NCBI RefSeq assembly: GCF_904528075.1
Contig: NZ_LR882035.1
Span: 1,054,001 to 1,118,000, forward strand
Source of the DNA: Agreia sp. COWG
GTDB lineage: Bacteria > Actinomycetota > Actinomycetes > Actinomycetales > Microbacteriaceae
Reading direction: 5' to 3'
DNA: 64,000 nt
The notes beneath the pieces were generated by a model. The model made no database searches, was not told where the DNA came from, and saw only the letters and a program-made list of their open reading frames with translations. The position numbers and the translations under genes were made by a program. Positions 7,975-15,340 of the stretch are shown here, in pieces (positions within the stretch are counted from its first letter, which is position 1; each line of letters begins with the position of its first letter).

Positions 7975-9111
7975 TCAGCTTCCGAGGCCGTGGCGCAGCT
8001 CGTGTGTGAGCGACGCGACCACGGCCTTGAGGCTGCCGCCGTTCGCCTCGGCGACGCGCAGCTGACGTTGGTAGCTTGCGCCGTGCTCGAGGATCAGGTT
8101 CACCTGGTCGAGCTCTTTCTCGCAGCCCAGCTGCTCGGCGACCGGCGCGAGGGTGACCAGCAGGTCTCGCACATCGTCGGTGACCAGCCTCTCGGCGCCC
8201 CGCGCATCCAGAATGATCTCTGCGTCGAGCCCGTAGCGGGCCGCGCGCCACTTGTTCTCTCTGACGTACCACGGCTGCAGGGTCGGCAGGGTCTCGCCCG
8301 CGTCGAGCTTCTGTGACATGTGCTCCACGAGGCACTGGATGAGCGCCGCGACCGCGCCGATCTCTTCTGGGCTCGACAGGCCGTCGCAGGCGCGCATCTC
8401 GAGGGTTCCCCACTGGGGCGACGGCCGGATGTCCCACCGCACCTCGGTGTGGTCGTCGACGATGCCCGTGACCTTCATGTCCTCGACATACGACTCGTAC
8501 TGCGACCAGTCGTCGAACTGATAGGGCAGCCCCGCCGTGGGCAGTTGCTGGAACATGAGTGCCCGATTCGACGCATATCCCGTCTTCTCGCCGGCCCAGA
8601 ACGGGCTCGAGGCGGAGAGCGCCTGCAGGTGGGGGTAGTAGTTGAGCAGGCCGCCGAGCAGGGGAAGCACCTTGTCTCGGCTCTCCACGCCCACGTGCAC
8701 GTGGATGCCCCAGATCATCATGTTGCGACCCCACCACTGGGTGCGGTCGATGAGCTTGTGATAGCGCTCCTTGTCGGTGATCTGCTGGTCGAACCACTGC
8801 GCGAACGGATGCGTTCCCGCGCACATGAGCTCCACGTCCAGCGGATCGGTGATCGCTCTCACCTCGGCGAGCTGCGACTGCAGATCGTCGACGGCGTCCG
8901 AGACTGTGGTGTGTACGCCGGTGACGAGCTCGACGGTGTTCAAGAGCAGCTCTTCTGTGATGCGGGGGTGGGCAGAGCCATCGGCGCCACGAAGGGAGTT
9001 CAGGACCTCACCCGCCACGTTCACGAGATCGCCCGAGCTCTGTTCGACGAGCGCGATCTCCCACTCGATTCCGAGGGTGGATCGTTCCGAATGCGCGAAC
9101 GAGATCTCCAT
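7975..9111 (-). CDS. Carboxylate-amine ligase, GCS2 (YbdK) family
   Basis: Glutamate-cysteine-ligase-like enzyme, 378 residues. Seen: LGIEWEIALVE with the metal/ATP-binding glutamates, ELLLNTVELVTG, the histidine motif WGIHVHVGVE, and RPSPQWGTLEMRACDG. The family makes gamma-glutamyl amides, but actinobacteria generally use mycothiol, so the physiological product is uncertain (gamma-glutamylcysteine-like activity or another conjugate). ATG 9111 (MEISFAHSERS) is chosen over ATG 9147 because it has GGAG 7 nt upstream and matches the usual family N-terminus. It is divergent from rpsP. Confidence 0.85.
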   Translation of the reverse strand: MEISFAHSERSTLGIEWEIALVEQSSGDLVNVAGEVLNSLRGADGSAHPRITEELLLNTVELVTGVHTTVSDAVDDLQSQLAEVRAITDPLDVELMCAGTHPFAQWFDQQITDKERYHKLIDRTQWWGRNMMIWGIHVHVGVESRDKVLPLLGGLLNYYPHLQALSASSPFWAGEKTGYASNRALMFQQLPTAGLPYQFDDWSQYESYVEDMKVTGIVDDHTEVRWDIRPSPQWGTLEMRACDGLSSPEEIGAVAALIQCLVEHMSQKLDAGETLPTLQPWYVRENKWRAARYGLDAEIILDARGAERLVTDDVRDLLVTLAPVAEQLGCEKELDQVNLILEHGASYQRQLRVAEANGGSLKAVVASLTHELRHGLGS

Positions 9112-9368
9112 GGAACGGCTCCGATCAGTAGCGGCGGGTCGCTTCATAGTGGCAGACTCCGTGGATCGAGCCGGGGGATTACGCGCGAGCGTCGAATATC
9201 TGACAGAATGATCTGTCGAGTCTGCCCGCCCGACCCTCTAATCAGGTTGCGGCAGAACCCTCGAGAACTTTTTACGCCGAGTGTGCACCCCACGCTCACG
9301 GCTGCCAGTTCACCCACTTAGAGCTCCTCAGCAATGCGGGGCCAGTAAAAGAACTAAAAGGAACAATT
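9112..9368. promoter_or_regulatory. Divergent intergenic region, GCS2 gene / rpsP operon
   Basis: A 257-bp gap that must carry promoters for both directions. It contains an inverted repeat GGCAGACTC (9151-9159) / GAGTCTGCC (9218-9226), a smaller one GACAG (9202-9206) / CTGTC (9213-9217), and a CAGAAT hexamer (9204-9209) that could be a plus-strand -10. The rest would be a leader for rpsP. A purine-rich AAAAGGAAC precedes the rpsP start. I cannot assign a known leader RNA. Confidence 0.4.
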
Positions 9369-9803
9369 GTGGCTGTAAAGATTCGTTTGAAGCGCATGGG
9401 CAAGATCCGTGCACCGTACTACCGCATCGTCGTCGCCGACTCGCGCACCAAGCGCGATGGTCGTGTCATCGAGGAGATCGGCCAGTACCACCCCACCGAG
9501 GAGCCTTCGGTCATCAAGATCGAGTCCGAGCGTGCGCTCTACTGGCTCGGCGTCGGCGCTCAGCCGACCGAGCAGGTCGCCGCGCTCCTGAAGCTCACGG
9601 GCGACTGGGGCAAGTTCAAGGGCGACAAGGACGCGGTCTCGACCGTTCGCGTCAAGGAGCCCAAGGAGGCGTTCGTCGCCGACGAGAAGAAGAAGCCTGT
9701 CCTGAAGCCCAAGGCTGAGGTCAAGGTCGAGGCTCCCGCCGCGCCCGCCGAAGAGGCACCGGCCGCCGACGAGGCTCCCGAGGCCGAAGCAGAGAAGGCG
9801 TAG
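9369..9803 (+). CDS. rpsP: 30S ribosomal protein S16
   Basis: Small-subunit protein needed for 30S assembly. 144 residues from GTG 9369. The conserved core is residues 1-90: [37 protein letters not shown] and [17 protein letters not shown]. The family is usually about 80-100 residues. Here an extra tail of about 40 residues, alternating Ala/Pro/Glu/Asp/Lys, ends in EAEAEKA. It heads the khpA-rimM-(trmD) ribosome-maturation operon; khpA starts 2 bp after the stop. Confidence 0.97.
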   Translation: MAVKIRLKRMGKIRAPYYRIVVADSRTKRDGRVIEEIGQYHPTEEPSVIKIESERALYWLGVGAQPTEQVAALLKLTGDWGKFKGDKDAVSTVRVKEPKEAFVADEKKKPVLKPKAEVKVEAPAAPAEEAPAADEAPEAEAEKA

Positions 9804-9805
9804 CC

Positions 9806-10042
9806 TTGCTCGCTCCTGCTCTCGAGCACCTGGTGAAGGGCATCGTCGACAAGCCTGCCGACGTGCATGTGGTCGCGAAGAGCTCGCCGCGCGGCGAGGT
9901 TCTCGAGGTGCGCGTGCACCCCGACGACCTCGGTCGCGTGATCGGCCGCTCCGGCCGCACCGCGAAGGCCCTTCGCACGCTCGTAGCCGCGCTGGCTGAT
10001 GGCAAGCGCGTTCGTGTAGACGTGGTGGATACAGATTTCTAA
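9806..10042 (+). CDS. khpA: KH-domain RNA-binding protein KhpA
   Basis: Small single-KH protein, 78 residues, the usual size. The GxxG loop sits in GRVIGRSGRTAKALRTLVAA. KhpA proteins bind RNA broadly and act in ribosome maturation, cell size or antisense control depending on species. The start is TTG 9806, with AGAAGG 8 nt upstream; no other start fits. Tightly packed after rpsP, and it overlaps the inferred rimM start by 8 bp. Confidence 0.92.
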   Translation: MLAPALEHLVKGIVDKPADVHVVAKSSPRGEVLEVRVHPDDLGRVIGRSGRTAKALRTLVAALADGKRVRVDVVDTDF

Positions 10043-10673
10043 GAACGAGACCAGGCAGCTCCGGGTTGGTCGCCTCCTGAAAGCCCACGGGCTCAAAGGG
10101 GCGATCAAGCTGGAGCTTTTCACTGACGACCCGGCGCGACGCTTCGTGCCGGGAGCCGTCTTCACCCTCCAGGTGCCCTCGGGTCACGACTGGCATGGCA
10201 AGACCCTCGAGCTCATCGAGCTCAAGTGGTTCAACAGCCATGCGGTCGGCTTCTTCAAGGGAGTCCCCGACCGCACCGCGGCCGAGGCGCTCGTCAAGGC
10301 GATCCTCTGGATCGACCAAGACGCGGATGAGCAGTCTGCAGAAGAAGACGCGTGGTTCGACCACCAGCTCGTGGGTCTCGACGTCGTGCGCGACGGAGAG
10401 AAGATCGGCGTCGTGCGCCAGGTCAACCACATGCCGGCGCAAGATCTGCTTGTGGTCGAGATCGACTCGAAAGAGGTTCTCGTGCCGTTCGTCAAGGCGA
10501 TCGTGCCCTCTGTCGACATCGTCGCGGGAACGATGACCATCACGCCGCCGCCGGGACTTCTGGAAGACCTGCCGGAGTCGGACGACGACGAGCGTGAGCC
10601 GGCAGAGGCTGACGCGTCCGACGACGCTTCCGCTGGCGAGGCATCCGCCGAGGAAGCCGACTCGCAGAAGTAG
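10035..10673 (+). CDS. rimM: 16S rRNA processing protein RimM, apparent ATT start
   Basis: Ribosome maturation factor that helps fold the 30S head around S19. N-terminal RimM domain RVGRLLKAHGLKGAIKLELF then a PRC-barrel (DHQLVGLDVVRDGEKIGVVR) and a 30-residue acidic tail (DDDEREPAEADASDDAS...). No ATG, GTG or TTG exists in frame between the stop at 10017-10019 and the conserved core. The first canonical start, GTG 10146, would delete the first 37 residues of the conserved domain. ATT 10035 gives MSKNETRQLRVGRLLKAHG and has GGTGG at 10024-10028, 6 nt upstream, overlapping the khpA end. I therefore place the start at ATT. A sequencing error cannot be excluded. Confidence 0.85.
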   Translation: MSKNETRQLRVGRLLKAHGLKGAIKLELFTDDPARRFVPGAVFTLQVPSGHDWHGKTLELIELKWFNSHAVGFFKGVPDRTAAEALVKAILWIDQDADEQSAEEDAWFDHQLVGLDVVRDGEKIGVVRQVNHMPAQDLLVVEIDSKEVLVPFVKAIVPSVDIVAGTMTITPPPGLLEDLPESDDDEREPAEADASDDASAGEASAEEADSQK

Positions 10674-10686
10674 CACTGCCCGTAAA

Positions 10687-10747
10687 ACGGGAGGAGATTG
10701 TGCAAACCGTCGCAAATAAAGCGTCGGTTCGTCAGATCTCCTCCCGT
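10687..10747. repeat. 61-bp imperfect palindrome, copy A, upstream of the DUF559 gene
   Basis: Outer arms ACGGGAGGAGAT (10687-10698) and ATCTCCTCCCGT (10736-10747) are a perfect 12-bp inverted repeat. The inner arms pair mostly through AACCGTCGC / GCGTCGGTT around a 7-nt AAATAAA loop (10714-10720). The inner stem contains a T-T mismatch (10710/10724). It is about 80% identical (49/61) and the same length as copy B at 11734-11794. It starts 13 bp after the rimM stop, so it could also serve as rimM's terminator. Confidence 0.85.
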
Positions 10748-10821
10748 TCGTGCTTTAAACCTGTCCACAGATTGCGCTCTATCTCGTTCTGCGCTGCCTG
10801 AACCCGTCATCCTTTCTGACA

Positions 10822-11718
10822 ATGAACCGTTACGAGGTGTTCGGCCCTGATGGCATCGCGTCCGTCCGGGCACTTGAGCGATCGGGGGTAGATCGGGCGA
10901 GGCTTCTGAGGTCGATCAAGTCGGGTGAGATCCAGAGGATACGCCGGGGTTGGCTGGCTCTGCCCGATGCTGCGGACGACGCCGTCCAAGCAGTGCGCGT
11001 AGGCGGTTCACTGACCTGTCTCTCCGTTCTGCGCCGGCGTCGCATCTGGTGCGACGACGACCACCTGCTTCACGTTCGAGTCGGGCGGCACTCGGGCCAT
11101 CTCTCTGCACCACACGATCGGCGTGTGGCCCTTGGTCGCCCAGCCGCCCATGGCATTCGTCTGCATCGTGATGTATTCGAGCTGTCTACCGTGGGGGCTG
11201 TCGATCCAATGTCTCTTGTGTTGGCGCACCTCTTCCGGTGCCAGCCTCGAGAGAACGTCATCGTCTCGCTCGACTCGGCGCTGCGCGGCGGCCATATCCT
11301 CCGTCCCGAGTTGCGAGACATAGTGCGTCAGCTGCCTGCCAAGTACGCCGAGTACCTCGACCTTGTCGACATGTCGTCGGAATCGGGGCTTGAGACAAAA
11401 GCGCGACTGCGACTGCGGGCGCACAATATCCCGTATAGAACGCAGGTGCGCATTTCGAGAGTCGGGCACGTCGACCTGCTCATCGGCGAGAGACTCGTCC
11501 TCGAGCTAGACGGCGAGGCGTGGCATTCCGGGCCGCTCGCTTATGCGGAGGACCGCCGGCGGGACCTCGAACTCCTGCGTCAAGGTTTCCTTGTAATGAG
11601 GTTGAGTTTTTCGCAGGTCATGAATCAGTGGAATCTGGTCGAAGCCGTGATCACCTCCATGGTGGCGCGGCGCGAGCACCTCTGGTCTGCGCGGCACCGT
11701 CGAGACAGGTTGGCGTGA
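10822..11718 (+). CDS. DUF559/Vsr-like endonuclease with N-terminal AbiEi-type winged helix
   Basis: Protein of 298 residues. Residues 1-60 (SVRALERSGVDRARLLRSIK, then GEIQRIRRGWLALP) resemble the helix-turn-helix found at the N-terminus of AbiEi-type antitoxins. Residues 190-280 carry a PD-(D/E)XK nuclease of the DUF559/very-short-patch-repair type: ESGLETKARLRLR, VGHVDLLIGERLVLELDGEA, then DRRRDLELLRQGFLVMRLSF. No toxin gene is adjacent, so an antitoxin role is unlikely; nicking or cleaving DNA is the simpler guess. No Shine-Dalgarno is visible before ATG 10822. Codons such as CTT GTA, TTG AGT TTT and AAA are more frequent than in flanking genes, suggesting acquisition. Confidence 0.75.
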   Translation: MNRYEVFGPDGIASVRALERSGVDRARLLRSIKSGEIQRIRRGWLALPDAADDAVQAVRVGGSLTCLSVLRRRRIWCDDDHLLHVRVGRHSGHLSAPHDRRVALGRPAAHGIRLHRDVFELSTVGAVDPMSLVLAHLFRCQPRENVIVSLDSALRGGHILRPELRDIVRQLPAKYAEYLDLVDMSSESGLETKARLRLRAHNIPYRTQVRISRVGHVDLLIGERLVLELDGEAWHSGPLAYAEDRRRDLELLRQGFLVMRLSFSQVMNQWNLVEAVITSMVARREHLWSARHRRDRLA

Positions 11719-11733
11719 GCCGCGGCGACGTCT

Positions 11734-11794
11734 ACGGGAGGAGATGTGGCGAACCGTCCGAAATATGACGTCGGTGCAGCAGATCTCCTCCCGT
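11734..11794. repeat. 61-bp imperfect palindrome, copy B, downstream of the DUF559 gene
   Basis: It has the same perfect 12-bp outer arms as copy A (11734-11745 and 11783-11794) and a related 7-nt loop AAATATG (11761-11767). The inner arms are more diverged but keep ACCGTC / GTCGGT and a T-T mismatch at the same stem position (11757/11771). It ends 66 bp before the trmD start and may carry or disturb trmD expression signals. Confidence 0.85.
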
Positions 11795-11860
11795 TCGAGG
11801 ACCGGGCACGCCAGGCCGCCCGCGCGCGAGCCTCGATCGGCACGTGGATAGGGTTGGTGC

Positions 11861-12583
11861 ATGCGAATCGACATCGTCTCGATCTTTCCGAGCTTCTTCG
11901 ACGCGCTCGACATCTCGTTGCTCGGCAAAGCTCGCCAGTCCGGGCTGATCGAGCTCGGTGTGCACGACCTGCGCGACTTCACCCACGACCGGCATCGCAA
12001 GGTCGACGACACCCCCTTCGGAGGCGGAGCCGGAATGGTCATGAAGCCCGAGCCGTGGGGCGAGTCGCTCGACACGATTCTGGATGCCGCACCCTCGGCA
12101 TCCGGTGCCCCTCTCGTGATCTTTCCCTCGCCTGCCGGCGAGGTCTTCACCCAGGCGATGGCGCGAGAACTGTCGACTCGCGAGCACCTCGTCTTCGGAT
12201 GCGGTCGGTACGAGGGCATCGACCAGCGCGTCTTCGATGAGACCGCCTCCCGTGCCGAGGTGCGCCTGGTGAGTCTGGGCGACTACGTGCTGAACGGGGG
12301 AGAGGTCGCCGTGATGGCCATGATCGAGGCCATCGGGAGGCTCATCCCCGGCGTCGTCGGAAACCCGGAGAGCCTGGTCGAGGAGTCGCACGAAGACGGG
12401 CTGCTCGAATATCCCAGCTACACCAAGCCCGCCGAGTGGCGCGGTCGGGCGGTGCCGCCGGTACTTCTGGGAGGCAACCATCGCCTCATTTCCGAGTGGC
12501 GCCGCGAGCAGCAGCTCGAGCGCACGGCGCGCGTGCGGCCCGATCTGCTCGCATCCAAGGGTGCGACCACCGCGGGCTCCTAG
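11861..12583 (+). CDS. trmD: tRNA (guanine-N1)-methyltransferase TrmD
   Basis: SPOUT methyltransferase making m1G37 in tRNAs, which prevents +1 frameshifting. 240 residues, full length. Seen: [30 protein letters not shown], and the knotted SAM site [12 protein letters not shown] with [14 protein letters not shown], then the C-terminal [13 protein letters not shown] 11861 matches the family start. Usually co-transcribed directly after rimM; here separated from it by the palindrome-flanked DUF559 gene, so it may need its own promoter. The stop codon lies in a short palindrome GCTCCTAGGAGC. Confidence 0.97.
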   Translation: MRIDIVSIFPSFFDALDISLLGKARQSGLIELGVHDLRDFTHDRHRKVDDTPFGGGAGMVMKPEPWGESLDTILDAAPSASGAPLVIFPSPAGEVFTQAMARELSTREHLVFGCGRYEGIDQRVFDETASRAEVRLVSLGDYVLNGGEVAVMAMIEAIGRLIPGVVGNPESLVEESHEDGLLEYPSYTKPAEWRGRAVPPVLLGGNHRLISEWRREQQLERTARVRPDLLASKGATTAGS

Positions 12584-12632
12584 GAGCACACCCGCACGAG
12601 CGCGCGCACGTGCAGGCTCCGTTCGCCGCCGA

Positions 12633-13400
12633 TCAGGAGCGCTTGGTCAAAATCACCGGTCCATCGTCGGTGATCGCGATGGTGTGCTCGGAGTGTGCAC
12701 CGCGGGAGCCGTCCGCGCTTCGAAGGGTCCAGCCGTCTTGGTCGGTGACGATCTTGTCGGTGGTCTCGAGGAACCATGGCTCCACGGCGATCACGAGGCC
12801 GGGTCGAAGGGGAAGGCCTCGATTCGGGCGACCGTTGTTGGGAACGTGGGGGTCGCCGTGCATCGTGCGGCCGACGCCGTGCCCGCCGAAGTCGGTGTTG
12901 ATGCCGTAGCCGGCCTCGGTGGCCACCTGTCCGATGGCCGCCGAGATATCACCGATACGGGCGCCGACCCTGGCCGCGGCGATGCCCGCCTCCAGTGCCA
13001 GCTCTGTGGTCTCGATCAGGCGCAGGTCTTCGGGTCGTGGTGTGCCGACCACGATCGATACGGCGGAGTCGGCCACCCAGCCGTCAACGGATGCCGCGAA
13101 GTCGAGGCTCAGCAGATCTCCGTCGCGCAAGACATAGTCGTGAGGAAGACCGTGCAGCACGGCGTCGTTCACCGAGGTGCACAGCACCTTGCCGAAGGGG
13201 CTCGCCCCGAACGACGGGTGGTAGTCGATGTAGCACGACTCCGCTTTGCGTGCCCTGATCATGTCGTGGGCGATCGCGTCGAGCTTGAGTAGATTCATGC
13301 CGACGGCGGCTCTCGACGAGAGCTCTGTCAGGACCTCGGCGACGAACCGCCCGGCAGCCTTCATCTCGGTGATTTCGGTGGGCGTGCGCAACTCGATCAT
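12633..13400 (-). CDS. map: Type I methionine aminopeptidase
   Basis: Removes the initiator methionine from nascent proteins. 255 residues from ATG 13400 (MIELRTPTEITEMKAAGRF). The frame continues to 13463, but that extension is not family-like. Metal ligands visible: Asp in SLDFAASVDGWVADSA, His in GHGVGRTMHGDPHVPN, Glu in AVEPWF and the final Glu in HSEHTIAI. No N-terminal zinc finger or extension, i.e. the short class. Convergent with trmD and divergent from the small membrane protein at 13486. Confidence 0.95.
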   Translation of the reverse strand: MIELRTPTEITEMKAAGRFVAEVLTELSSRAAVGMNLLKLDAIAHDMIRARKAESCYIDYHPSFGASPFGKVLCTSVNDAVLHGLPHDYVLRDGDLLSLDFAASVDGWVADSAVSIVVGTPRPEDLRLIETTELALEAGIAAARVGARIGDISAAIGQVATEAGYGINTDFGGHGVGRTMHGDPHVPNNGRPNRGLPLRPGLVIAVEPWFLETTDKIVTDQDGWTLRSADGSRGAHSEHTIAITDDGPVILTKRS

Positions 13401-13485
13401 GTGTCTATTCTGCCCGCTGGCGATGTTCGCCCGGGGCGCACACTGTTTCAGCCAATTCCCCACGTGACGCGGCTAGCCTCGAAGG

Positions 13486-13989
13486 GTGATCATCCGTCGT
13501 GCTTTCTACCTCGCGCTGTTCCCCGCGGCTGTCGTTCTGCCGGTCTGGATGCTCGTCGGCAGCGCCCTCTTCGACGGTGGCGGCTGGCAGACCCTCGGGG
13601 TGCTCCTGGGCGCCATCGTGCTCTTCGTCGCCATGTCGGTGATCTCCGGCATCATGTTCGCTCGGTCGAGTGTGCGCGCTGCCAAGGCGGTCTCGTGGCT
13701 CGACGTCACGATCCAGGCGGCCCTCTACGCCGCGGTGGTCGCACTGGGCTTCAATACGAGCGCGACCCCGGGCATCCTCGCGGCCCTCATCGTGGTGGCG
13801 GTCGCCGGTTTCTGGGTGTCGGTGTGGCAACTTTTCAGCGAGACTCGACGCCGCATGCAAGAGGTCTTCTCGGCCTTCGAGACGGCCCAGACGCCGCCGT
13901 CGGCCGGTTTTGCTTCCGGTCGGGCCCCTCTCGGCGCGCGCAACGACGGCGAGTACATCGTGATCGAGACGGCCCGCGACGACCGTTGA
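13486..13989 (+). CDS. Conserved hypothetical membrane protein, four predicted helices
   Basis: 167 residues from GTG 13486. Four hydrophobic segments are visible at about 5-27, 35-58, 70-88 and 92-112, followed by a cytoplasmic-looking amphipathic stretch (RRRMQEVFSAFETAQ) and a hydrophilic tail ending EYIVIETARDDR. I recognise no enzyme motif. The position upstream of rplS is probably incidental, because rplS appears to have its own promoter overlapping the end of this gene. Function unknown. Confidence 0.7.
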   Translation: MIIRRAFYLALFPAAVVLPVWMLVGSALFDGGGWQTLGVLLGAIVLFVAMSVISGIMFARSSVRAAKAVSWLDVTIQAALYAAVVALGFNTSATPGILAALIVVAVAGFWVSVWQLFSETRRRMQEVFSAFETAQTPPSAGFASGRAPLGARNDGEYIVIETARDDR

Positions 13990-14019
13990 TTGTGGCGCGA
14001 GCCTTCCGTATGGCAGAAT
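13990..14019 (+). promoter_or_regulatory. Putative promoter for rplS
   Basis: TTGTGG (13990-13995), an 18-bp spacer, and CAGAAT (14014-14019) form a plausible sigma-70-type promoter at the end of the preceding gene. It would give a leader of about 115 nt before rplS. The leader contains a short hairpin GACTC...GAGTC (about 14040-14059). Confidence 0.45.
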
Positions 14020-14141
14020 AAGCGTTTGTGCCTCGGCCCGACTCTGCCACAGGGGAGTCTGCGATCTACGACGGCACGCAAACACACACTTCTTTTATCC
14101 CGTAGTCGACCCGTGGCGGCTGCAGAGAGCGAATCATCATC

Positions 14142-14492
14142 ATGAGCCACATTCTCGATCACGTCGACGCGGCATCGCTGCGTAGCGACATCCCCGAGTT
14201 CCGCGCCGGCGACAACGTCAAGGTGCACGTCAACATCGTTGAAGGTACGCGCTCGCGTATCCAGGTGTTCCAGGGCGTCGTCATCGGCCGCTCGGGCGAG
14301 GGCGTCCGCGAGACGTTCTGCGTGCGCAAGGTCAGCTTCCAGGTGGGCGTCGAGCGTACCTTCCCGGTGCACTCCCCGGTCATCGACCACATCGAGGTCG
14401 TCACCCGCGGTGACGTGCGCCGCGCCAAGCTGTACTACCTCCGTGCACTGCGCGGCAAGAAGGCCAAGATCAAGGAGAAGCGCGACGCGTAA
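14142..14492 (+). CDS. rplS: 50S ribosomal protein L19
   Basis: Large-subunit protein at the 30S-50S interface. 116 residues, normal length. Seen: the core [60 protein letters not shown] and the basic end [23 protein letters not shown] 14142. It lies in the classical trmD-rplS-lepB-rnhB order but with map and a membrane protein inserted before it. A strong hairpin follows at 14550-14585. Confidence 0.97.
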   Translation: MSHILDHVDAASLRSDIPEFRAGDNVKVHVNIVEGTRSRIQVFQGVVIGRSGEGVRETFCVRKVSFQVGVERTFPVHSPVIDHIEVVTRGDVRRAKLYYLRALRGKKAKIKEKRDA

Positions 14493-14549
14493 CGTCCGCC
14501 TCCGAATCGCCTGACAGCACACGTCAACGCCGTCGGACGATTCACATCC

Positions 14550-14585
14550 CTGAGCTCCCTGCCCATAAAATGGCAGGGAGCTCAG
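14550..14585 (+). terminator. Perfect 14-bp stem hairpin after rplS
   Basis: Arms CTGAGCTCCCTGCC (14550-14563) and GGCAGGGAGCTCAG (14572-14585) with an 8-nt CATAAAAT loop. There is no downstream T-run. The stem ends 8 bp before the lepB ATG, so it could also modulate lepB translation. Confidence 0.7.
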
Positions 14586-14593
14586 GCGGTTAA

Positions 14594-15340
14594 ATGACAG
14601 AAACGACCATGCCCTCGCGTACGTCACGCCGGCACAAGAATTCGCGCAGGTCGCGCAGCACACTGCTGTTCCTCCGCGACATCCTCATCATCTTCCTCGT
14701 CGCCGTGCTGGCGTCGGTGCTGATCAAGACCTTTCTGGTGCGCTCGTTCTTCATCCCCTCGGGGTCGATGGAGAATACGCTTCAGATCGACGATCGCATC
14801 CTCGTCAACCAGCTCGAGCCGGGCCTCATGCCCATCGAGCGGGGCGATGTTGTCGTGTTCGCCGATCCGGGCGGCTGGTTGCCCGCCACGATCGCCCCGC
14901 AGAAGGCGCCGGTCGTCGCCGCAGTGGACTGGGTGCTCGAGACGGTCGGCCTCACGGCGAGCGACGCGAACGACCACCTCATCAAGCGCGTCATCGGCCT
15001 TCCCGGCGACCACGTGACCTGCTGCAACGCCCTCGGCCAGATGTCGGTGAACGGCGTTCCCCTCGACGAGCCGTATATCAAGCTGCCCGACGGTCAGACC
15101 GCGGCATCCGGTGTCGCCTTCGACGTGACCGTGCCCGAGGGATCGCTCTGGGTGATGGGTGACAACCGCTACAACTCGGCGGACTCGCGCTACAACCAGG
15201 ACAAACCGGGCGATGGCTTCGTGCCTGTCAAGAACGTGGTTGGGCGCGCCCTGTGGATCACCTGGCCGACCGATCGATGGACGTTCCTCGACAACTACTC
15301 CGACGTCTTCGCCGGGGTCCCGAGCGAGGATCCGAAATAG
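14594..15340 (+). CDS. lepB: Signal peptidase I
   Basis: Membrane serine protease that removes signal peptides from exported proteins. 248 residues. A basic N-terminus (RRHKNSRRSR) precedes one transmembrane helix (LFLRDILIIFLVAVLASVL, about 28-46). Then come box B with the nucleophile in FIPSGSMENTL, box D with the general-base lysine in HLIKRVIGLPGD, and box E GDNRYNSADSR. ATG 14594. The TAG at 15338-15340 overlaps the inferred ATA start of rnhB, so the pair is probably translationally coupled. Confidence 0.96.
   Translation: MTETTMPSRTSRRHKNSRRSRSTLLFLRDILIIFLVAVLASVLIKTFLVRSFFIPSGSMENTLQIDDRILVNQLEPGLMPIERGDVVVFADPGGWLPATIAPQKAPVVAAVDWVLETVGLTASDANDHLIKRVIGLPGDHVTCCNALGQMSVNGVPLDEPYIKLPDGQTAASGVAFDVTVPEGSLWVMGDNRYNSADSRYNQDKPGDGFVPVKNVVGRALWITWPTDRWTFLDNYSDVFAGVPSEDPK

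Larger units (their letters stand above)
10687..11794. mobile_element. Candidate compact selfish unit: DUF559 gene bracketed by 61-bp palindromes
   Basis: An 1108-bp segment, palindrome A - endonuclease gene - palindrome B, lies exactly in the rimM/trmD junction, where these genes are normally adjacent. The palindromes are the same length and orientation, and no other copy was seen in the window. The enclosed gene has weaker codon bias than its neighbours. No transposase and no clear target duplication were seen, so the mobility call is inference from architecture only. Confidence 0.45.

Noticed and set aside
10750..10775. DnaA-box-like TGTCCACA and possible origin feature
   Set aside because: A single imperfect match without a cluster, AT-rich unwinding region or dnaA/dnaN neighbours.
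10822..11718. Type IV toxin-antitoxin (AbiEi/AbiEii) system
   Set aside because: Only the N-terminal winged helix resembles AbiEi. The rest is a nuclease, and no AbiEii-like nucleotidyltransferase is adjacent.
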